This document shows positions 56,601 through 64,000 of a DNA stretch of 64,000 nucleotides, one piece after another. The stretch is taken from positions 12,196,501 to 12,260,500 of the forward strand of contig CM037462.1 of NCBI GenBank assembly GCA_021014325.1. Reading direction: 5' to 3'. A model generated the notes under the pieces. That model searched no databases and was not told where the DNA came from. It saw nothing but the letters and a program-made list of their open reading frames with translations. Numbering within the stretch: the stretch's first letter is position 1; the number at the start of each line of letters is the position of its first letter. The stretch comes from Plazaster borealis (Eukaryota > Echinodermata > Asteroidea > Forcipulatida > Labidiasteridae). The position numbers were made by a program, and so were the translations under genes.

Positions 56601-59600
56601 GAGGTTGGGGCCTAACTTTTTGATCGATAATTACGAAAAATTCAGAAGTGTACAAATATCAAACGGTTTGCGGTAACACCATGTGGATATCTACTTTGCT
56701 GTGTAGATTTTGTTCTATGAGAACTTGTCTTGCTATTTATTCTACTGCCGCCGAGTAGATTTAAATGATAAACAAGTTTAAATATTATTACCGGTAAAAT
56801 GTTTTCGCTCAAGTAGCTGTTTAACACACAAATACATGGAATAAGCTCGTGTTATTATTTAACTTATCTTTATTCAAACAATCATTGTTGATTATCCACA
56901 TTGACGAATCAAGACTCAGGGAAGTGATTCCGTAAGGCAACATCAACCAGTGCCCAAGCACAAGAATTTGCTTAGCATGAAATTTCTTCCTTGATAAAAA
57001 CAGGATTACCAACCAAATTTCCATGTTGCATATTGCTTGTTACTGGTATTCAGCTGTTGTTTGCTTATCCTGAAAATCACATGGAAATTTGGTTGGTAAT
57101 CCTGTTTTTATCAAGGAAGAAAGTTCATGCTAAGCACATTTTTGTGCTTAGCAGCTCTATGAAATTGGGCCCAGATGGCAAAATGCAATAGCGATACCAT
57201 TAGATTTAATGCAAATGTAATGAGGACGTACCGAGCACTATAAAAGGAAAGGGATTAAACGTGCTTTACGTGGACTGACTCGAACAATCAAATCAGACAT
57301 GTACAGAAGCGTTAAAGGGACATTGAGAGAGAACAAAAGAAAGTCATAATTATGACTTATATCTCATAATTCGTCTGCTCAGGACTATAAGGTCATTAGT
57401 GCAATTTGTATGGGTTTCACAAAATTGCTTATGCATTTTTTTGAGCTCCTGGTGAATGGGGTTTATTGATTAAGTGTGGTCTTCAAAGTATTTGTTTGGC
57501 AAAAAGATACATTAATTTTCTAAGTAAAACATTCGATCGGTTTTGATTTATTTTTTCAACTGTATACGCAATTTTCATTTAATGACCTTGTCTTTTTGAT
57601 CATTACGAATATGAAATTGTAGTTAATGACCTTATAATACTGAGCAGACAAGGTTTACAAGGTTTACAAAGTGCTCAAATCTCTTTTGTGCGTGTTTGTA
57701 TACGATTTTGACACCCGAAATGACACCCAGGACAGGCGCTTGTGAGTACGCTGCGCGTTGTGCAATGGGTCCATATTCAGGAGCAATCACTTTTGATTTT
57801 TCGAATAAGGTGTGAAAAGTAATTAGTTACAACTAGAGCAGGCCTAGCTACCGGTAATTGACAATACAACGCAAGGACTCAACTGATGCAAAAACTTAGC
57901 CTCCAGGCGCACAGTTCTGAGTGTGTTATAGCTTTTTCCGGCCAATTTCAACAAAAAACCTTTTTGTTTAATATCCAGCTCATTCATCCAGTAAGCATTC
58001 AACAGTCAAAAGGAGTAATTAAATTCCAACAGTTTAGCATTCACGAAATAAGATCGTTCGAATTCATTGGTCGTAAAGATCATAAAATCTCGCCAAAGCA
58101 AACAACAAGAAGCTGCTAGCTGGTCATGCATTCAATGTCATCAGTGTTGTATAATAGGGTGTAGAAATTCAAGTGTGGAATTGTGAAAATTTAGTCTTGA
58201 ATGTCTATAAATAAAATAGAGTGTCTAAAACGTACGGAGCCCCTAAAGGAACACGAGTAAAACAATAAAAACAATTGAGGAGTGAGAAGAAAAATAAAGA
58301 GAGGTAAAACAAAACAAAATCGCCCATTCGGAACTACGGCTTCGAACCTCAAGGGACATGAGAAGAAGGCAAAATTGGAGAGGTAAACAAAAATTTAGAG
58401 GTGAACAAAAAAATCAGTTCCTCGCAGTTACTTTTTTTGGCCTGGGTATGAGCTCATCGTGAATAACAGACAAGGCACAAAGGCTGGAGGTGGAGTGGCC
58501 CTCTATATCTCTATGTGAACTGAATGTTACTCTGAGGCAAGACTTGAAATTTTCAGATGACTCTCTTGAATCTTTATTTGTGGAGATTTGTATTCCAAAT
58601 GCTAAAAACATTATTGCAGGCGTTATTTTCATGTAATTATTTATTGTTTTCATTATTTATTTATTTTTTTCTGAATCAGTTCTTGATTGTTTTTGATTTA
58701 AATCATTGTTCTAATTTGTTTATTGTTCTCCTTTTTGTTCACTAATATGGAAATAAATGTCGAGTTGAATTGAATTGAAGTGTGCGTGTGTTTGAAAACT
58801 CAAAATTAATGGATTCCGCTCATAAACCAATGCTATAAGGAATGGATGCTAAGCAACTGGTCCACGTAATTTACACCGTCTCTTACATGTATTAGACGTG
58901 TACAGACTTACCATAGAGAATAACAAGTTGCATAAGCTCTAATGTTAAGTGGGACACCCTTGCCAAGAAATGCCTCGCTAGTCAGGAGGCCCGAACGCAA
59001 TATTACATTATTTAGCGTTAGACCAAAGTAACAAGATGAAAAGGTCTTTCCCCTCCTGGCCAGCCATGCTATTTCATTCTACGTCTATAAGATCGACGAA
59101 TGCTCATAGAAAATATACATGTCCTGTGTTCATTTTCAGGCTGATTATTATTTAAACAATCATAAATAAATAAATAAATAAATAAATTAAACCGTAACTT
59201 TTGTATGTGAATGGCCTGAGTCTTACTTCTGGAAATGAGCAAACCCTTTATCCGCAAAATCAAAATGATCAATCAATCATGATTTAGGTTTTTTTTTTCT
59301 CTATCGAACGAATACAGGAGCATGATTTAGGGGATCGTATGTAATGTCCTGGTTTATTACCCTACCCCCCGCCCCCCCCCCAATAAAAAAAAGATGTTGT
59401 TACAATTATTTTGTTTACGGTAGAATAAACGTAATTTACAAATTATACAAAGAGCAATATTAAAGAAAACAAACTAATCGAGTCATAATATAAAAAATAT
59501 ATATATTTGTGCAATGCTGTTAATACTGAAAACTCTTAAAATTCTACGAAACTGCTTTTACAAAAGTACATTTTTAACCAGTATTATCGTTCGTTGTTGA

Positions 59601-62367
59601 GATGGATGAGACCATAGATGTTGTGCATTCAATAAACCAGCTTTTAAAGGGAAAGTATACCTTTGGTTTTTGGAACCGTTCGATTGTTTTAATCCTATAT
59701 ACAATAAAACTAACCTGTGAAAATTTCATTTCAAAAGGCGGTCGCGTTTTTTTAGATGTCGCCGAAAATCCGGAGCAGTTATGTGCACGCAGGAATAATA
59801 ATCCGTATTGGAATACACAATCTGAGAAACGTTACTGACACAGATTCAAATTTTTGGGGAAACTGATATATTTTTCCATAACCACATTATACTTCCAAGT
59901 GAAATGATTCTCAAAATGCTTTATACTATCGAAAGCTGCTCTACTTCTAACCAAGTAGGTTTTTATTGCCATTAATTTTAATTGACTATTTTTTTATTTT
60001 TTTTACTATCACCCGACCACTGGGCACTACGTGGATTGGGTTTTTCAGTTCCTACCTGACTGCGTGGGTTTTCCCTGGAATAAATTCTCTGGGGTTTTCC
60101 TCCCACATCTAACACTGAAGCTTCATTCCATGTCTTCTCTCAATTGAGTTCTTGGCTAGTACAGTGATTAGGTTCGCTTTTCTGAGAGTCCTTGGCTTCA
60201 CAAACAGAATAAATTAAATAAAATGAAATGACTAACACTGCACGTAACCAGATGTTCTTTACAACCTCCTTAACTATAATAATAATGATAGTCATTTGTA
60301 TCATAGCGCCTCACACTAACACCTGCTCATTTGGCCCTAACCGTTTCCAGAAACAGCTGAACTCCTTTGGAGTATGCAGCATCAGCAGCCAATTCAGGCG
60401 CACAGGTTTCTAATAGTCTCATGAACAATCTCTGCCCTCGCATGGTATCCATGTACTCCTTGGTGGTGAGAAGCAATTATAGTTCAGTGTCTTGCCAAAG
60501 AACACAAATGTCACGACCGGGATTCGAACCCCTGCACAGTGATGACGCAGCCATCAGAACTTGAGTTCGATGCTCGGCCACGACATGCTAATAAAGTGAA
60601 AAATAAGACTCTCTCGAAGAACCTATTTGCTTTGTTTGGACTGAATTTCCTCTGGATCTTTATAATTTTAAGAATTATATTTTTATTTCCCCCCCCCCCA
60701 CTCCGTCTTCTCTCCTCAGTAATTATTTCCTGCATCGGGAATGGAGCTGTGCTGATCATCTCATTGCGCAAGCGCAAGAATCTGAAGCCGATTGACTTGT
60801 TGACTGTCAACCTTGCTGTGTGTGATTTAACGGTGTGTTTGATCGGCTATCCATTACCACTAGTGTCGGGCTTCGCTAATGGGGTAAGCATGGTAATAAT
60901 CAAGTTCAAGTATAGTAGTACCCTACTAATAATAATACATTGATTCCGTGGTAGCGAGGCTAATCGATACGGCATGCTACCCATAGCGAGGCTGAGAAGC
61001 AACTGTTCCCGTCTCATTCTTCTTTGATCTTACGACATGTCTTATAGTTTGGTATTTAAATGCTCATTTAAAGGAACATAACAGAATTGTTTTTTGCTAA
61101 CAAAACAGTTGCTGGCAGTGTAAGCACTTTATATAATCCACCATATACATAAACTGACAAACCTGTAGAAGTTTGAGGTCGATCGGCCATATGGGTCACG
61201 AGAAAATAGTGAAAAACCGATTACACATTTGCATGTGTTATACAATGCATGAATAAAACGCTCATGAGCGATAAACTCCAATCGGAAATTGGTTTTATTT
61301 ATTTCTCATCAAATATAGCATTTCAGACAGAAATATTTCTAGGGATGTTTTCTACTATCATCACCATTAGACCGTGTAAGTTTTATGTAAATCTGTGATC
61401 TTAAAAGAAAATTTTAATTACCAGTTCTGTAACGTTCCTTTAAAGTCATATTCTCCAGTCGCCGGTTTTCGGGGTACCATATAGCTTTTTCTTTGAATTG
61501 AAAAAAACACCCTGATGCTGTATATCAACTGATGTCCTAATTGGCTTCCTTTGTTTATAAGAAGTATGCAAACATTATATTAAAACTTGATGGACATTGA
61601 AACTTTCACACCACGCACCGATCTTCGATGACTTCAATAGCGTCCCATTTGTTTTGAGTTTTACCTGTTTTCAAGGCAAACAAGAACGATATGGTGTCCC
61701 GGTGAAGCCATACGTAGTGGAAGAAACATCTGCAGTGACTGCAAGTGTTCCGTGAGACTTTGTGTATGACTCTATAGCCAGCAGTTGTCCTCATTTTATT
61801 CAATATATATATATATTTATATATATTTTTTAAATTACCATGGTAATTTGCAAAAACTTTGAAAAAAGAAATTTAAAACAGCTAATAGCCCATATGTCGA
61901 GCACCATCTTAAAAGTACACCGCAATGCATCTTGGGAAACAGAGTACAGTTAAAAAATAAACCAAGCTGCCAAGATGGATGCCATGCTGTATTTTACATG
62001 TAACTATGCCAGATTATATAGGTTTTTTCACCGCATTGCTTCAAAATCAGTGCGCCTTGATGGTTGCCGGTGTTGCTTGGACTCGGATTTCACCCAGAAT
62101 CCTTTGCGCGCCGATCATGCGCATTTTGGACATGCCTATGGGTTAATTCAGTGAAGCAACTCATTATAAAAACAATGATACACTACGGCATCCATAATTA
62201 TTTTGTATGCACCATGTCATTTTTGTTGTATTTCTGTACGCAGTGGGCATTTGGAGCTGCTGGATGTTCTTGGTACGGCTTTTGTGGTTTCCTTTTCCCG
62301 CTGAACTCGATGATGACGCAGATGGCGATGTCTATATGCCGCTACCTCAAGCTCTGCAAGAAATTCG
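53551..62367 (+). CDS. Neuropsin-like (OPN5-type) opsin, 5' part of the gene
   Basis: Three exons join in phase to give residues 1-120 of a seven-helix receptor, from the N-terminus to the end of TM3. Residue 8 is in an N-glycosylation sequon (NLS). TM1 has the conserved GN pair (31-32), TM2 has NLAVCDL with aspartate 60 at the usual sodium-site position, and TM3 starts with cysteine 87, partner of the extracellular disulphide. The segments NLAVCDL, the W-FG--GC-WYG--GF spacing and RYLK-C match OPN5 best; peropsin and RGR match less well. The DRY aspartate is replaced by cysteine 111. The retinal-binding lysine of TM7 would be on exons beyond the window, so opsin identity rests on helices 1-3. 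The two genes are divergently arranged, 11.7 kb apart. Confidence 0.78.
53662..53945. mobile_element. Two adjacent inverted-repeat elements after opsin exon 1
   Basis: The first (53662..53797) has ends GATTTCACAAAGAGCTAAGA and the inverse GTGCTTTGTGAAATCGAGCC. The second is a decayed copy directly after. Confidence 0.65.
54300..55435. other. Opsin intron 1, no recognised feature
   Basis: Short open frames on both strands only. The stretch 54330..54410 (TTAGCGAGGTGACAGCGGGG) repeats 51180..51240. Confidence 0.45.
55436..55611. mobile_element. Inverted-repeat element with 35-bp near-perfect ends
   Basis: AATCGGCGACCGGAGTCACG at the left is an exact inverse of the right end (CACGTGACTCCGGTCGCCGA-TT). 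176 bp. Confidence 0.8.
56939..57172. mobile_element. Family B derivative with a 57-bp internal inverted repeat
   Basis: Arms at 56970..57026 and 57078..57134 are nearly exact inverses (ACAGGATTACCAACCAAATT); the right end is the family B terminus CTCTATGAAATTGGGCCC. Confidence 0.75.
57182..58435. other. Opsin intron 1, no recognised feature
   Basis: No exon-like conserved sequence or repeat family that I can name. TAATGACCTTATA-type inverse motifs near 57350 and 57640 hint at another decayed element. Confidence 0.4.
58436..58790 (+). pseudogene. LINE (CR1-like) remnant: endonuclease fragment joined to a 3' tail
   Basis: One frame reads NNRQGTKAGGGVALYIS, and after a frame change DSLESLFVEICIPNAKNIIA, as in the middle of apurinic-type LINE endonucleases. 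At 58640 it jumps to an AT-rich 3' end with AATAAATG and a GAATT repeat. Frames are broken. Confidence 0.55.
59640..59960 (+). mobile_element. TTAA-type miniature element, partial
   Basis: TTTTAAAGGGAAAGTATACC and CCTGTGAAAATTTCATTTCA resemble 43646..43795. The right end is unclear. An AAAT microsatellite lies upstream at 59163..59190. Confidence 0.5.
60215..60595 (-). mobile_element. tRNA-Leu-derived SINE, minus strand
   Basis: Read on plus: CACGACCGGGATTCGAACCC, CAGAACTTGAGTTCGATGC and GCTCGGCCACGACATGCT. It ends ~125 bp before opsin exon 2. Confidence 0.7.
60720..60883 (+). CDS. Opsin exon 2 (TM1-TM2)
   Basis: Acceptor ttctctcctcag, then IISCIGNGAVLIISLRKRKN and LKPIDLLTVNLAVCDLTVCL to FANG, donor gtaagc. 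It has the GN of TM1, the basic first cytosolic loop and NLAVCD of TM2. The open frame extends upstream of the acceptor but crosses a polypyrimidine tract and SINE sequence, so it is not coding there. Confidence 0.88.
61068..61443 (+). mobile_element. TTAA miniature element, family F relative
   Basis: TTAAAGGAACATAACAGAAT at the left and GTTCTGTAACGTTCCTTTAA at the right. In opsin intron 2; the rest of that intron (61444..62243) shows an AT repeat at 61804..61830. Confidence 0.65.
62244..62367 (+). CDS. Opsin exon 3 (TM3, altered DRY motif)
   Basis: Acceptor ctgtacgcag, then WAFGAAGCSWYGFCGFLFPL and NSMMTQMAMSICRYLKLCKKF, leaving G before the donor gtaact. It joins exon 2 in phase 0. The motif at the foot of TM3 is C-R-Y. 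No TM4 exon is recognisable between here and 64000, so the next exon is off the window; this stretch contains only miniature elements. Confidence 0.88.
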
Positions 62368-63395
62368 GTAACTATGAAATCAATATCTTCAACAAGTAAT
62401 AAACCAAAGGGAACGACTCACATTTTATCGAAAAAATACAACAACTAGTACCAATGATGTTGTTCCCTTTAATACAAAATGATACAAACAATCAAGTTAA
62501 CATAAAGCTACGCAGGGACGAGCAACAGCTTATAAACAGATAATTATAAGCACATTACAAATCACCATGCTTTCCTATAAAAAAGGAAAGATTTTTTTAG
62601 TTCATTTTTGAACAGACTTTTGTGAGTTTTTGCGAATTATTAAATTTCCCATTGCCAGTATAGTATCGTGCCTGCCAGAATGCCCTGGAGTGTATGGGTC
62701 ACTATTTTTGTATAAACAAAGGTTACATGGTCAGTATAGGAATTGTGGTGTACATTCTGTGAAGTTAAATGGAATATTATATCCTAAAGACAATGTTGTC
62801 TGCTTTAGGAAACAGTGCTTTTATTTCAGCTGAAATCCTACAGTGACCGTACATTCCCGGACCTTTCTTGCAGTAAAGATACTACACTTTCCACATGAAT
62901 TGAAGCGTCATACAAATAACAGCTGAACAGGTTGAGATATGTGCCCCATTTCTTCACATCAACAAGTTGAATCAGACAGTGCAATCTCCATAAAATGTCA
63001 AATGTTATGTTTTCTTCCATTGATTTGTGTATGAACCGTGCCTGCAGGAAGTCCAGGCTCTCTGGCTCTTTTGTAAACGTGATGTCACAGGTTGCATGGT
63101 CTATAGCTGTTAGTGTTACAATATAGGAAAGTACAAAAGAAATTCCAAATTAAAAGTTGCATGGTCTGAGTTTCGCCGAAAGAAATCGTTTAAAAGATAT
63201 GTTTTTTCTCTCTGAACGAATTTTGAATAATATGTAAGGCAAAATGCACAAAAAACACGTAACATGCAAATTTGTGTGTACATTGTTGATGAACGTGAGG
63301 TGATGTCGGGATCGCGAAAATACTTAATTTCTAGTTTTAACTATCTACCACTTATCGCTGGCGGTTTTTTCTTTTATTCTTCCCCTTGCCATACC

Positions 63396-63742
63396 TTAAA
63401 GGCCCTGTACACTATTGGTAAGATCGAAAACAACAATGTTCACAGATTCACACATAACTTACATGATTTAAAGTAAGTAATGATAGAAAGGGTTCCTTAA
63501 AATATGTCTGCCTAAAATGCTATATCGGTTCTGAGAAATGAGTAAAACAATAGTTTTTATCACGCGCGACAATTTGAAAAAAAAACAGAAAACACATAAG
63601 GTCTCTTTTCACTATTTTCTCGTGACCTCGATGACCAATTAAGCTCAAACTTTCACAGGTTTGTTTGTTCATGCATATGTTGAATCACAAAAAATGTGGA
63701 CACTGATTTTGAGCTGTTACCAAAAGTGTACAATACCTTTAA
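63396..63742 (-). mobile_element. TTAA miniature element, family F (inverse orientation)
   Basis: TTAAAGGCCCTGTACACTAT to CAATACCTTTAA; the interior (CATAAGGTCTCTTTTCAC) is the inverse of 7892..8258. Between 62368 and 63395 and after 63742 nothing else is recognised. Confidence 0.65.
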
Positions 63743-64000
63743 ATGGAAGCTTATAACTCTCTCGCATCTATAAAACAAAAATAGCTATTTAAAATAATTT
63801 GTTGGGTCAAATTTGCCAAGTATCGGACCTAGCATCTAAAATATTGAGTTGTTTCTGATTATGAAACCGAGAGATGCTCATGAACCCTATACTTGAACTG
63901 CGAAGAGAAGACGAATTCAATGAAGTACCTTTGTTTGTTATATTTTGACGTGGGAGGAAAGCCCAAATTTATATGAGGAACCCTCGTATATATTCAAGGA

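Noticed and set aside
60539..60719. Extension of opsin exon 2 upstream to an ATG at 60539
   Set aside because: It crosses SINE sequence and the polypyrimidine tract of a clear acceptor, and exon 1 at 53551 gives a natural N-terminus in phase.

Overview
This is animal nuclear DNA: AT-rich, with GT-AG introns and small phased exons, dense in short interspersed repeats, and with no operons or long bacterial-type ORFs. The two genes (a peroxisomal ABC half-transporter and a neuropsin-like opsin), the intron density and the repeat load suggest an invertebrate deuterostome. An echinoderm, perhaps a sea star, is my best guess, but it is an inference and not shown by a marker gene.

Gene 1 is a complete ABCD3 (PMP70) gene on the minus strand, from its ATG at 41823 to its stop at 4295. 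I rebuilt 23 coding exons, all joining in phase, for a 666-residue product (the human protein has 659). The transmembrane half lies in exons 1-14 and the nucleotide-binding half in exons 16-23. The exon for the last membrane helix (TM6) is present twice, as two 92-nt copies in tandem (22456..22547 and 21949..22040). Each fits the same splice phase and including both would break the frame, so they look like mutually exclusive exons. One intron has a GC-AG boundary, one acceptor is a NAGNAG, and a 189-bp tandem duplication has copied one 5' splice site into its own intron.

Gene 2 is the 5' part of an opsin on the plus strand: exons at 53551..53623, 60720..60883 and 62244..62367. They encode the N-terminus to the end of TM3. 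It resembles neuropsin (OPN5), but the aspartate of the DRY motif is cysteine. The rest lies beyond the right edge.

The 11.7 kb between the two divergent genes (41824..53550) is dominated by three head-to-tail copies of a ~2.3-kb element (44011..50856). Each has a head, an array of ~130-bp repeats and a 3' hairpin followed by CTAGT, the architecture of non-autonomous Helitron/Helentron elements. Each 130-bp unit carries an inverted pair of ETS-like cores. Introns and flanks hold at least five families of terminal-inverted-repeat miniature elements, tRNA-Leu-derived SINEs, a tandem array of tRNA-like units inside ABCD3, several minisatellites and a decayed LINE. I see no bacterial, viral or defence system.
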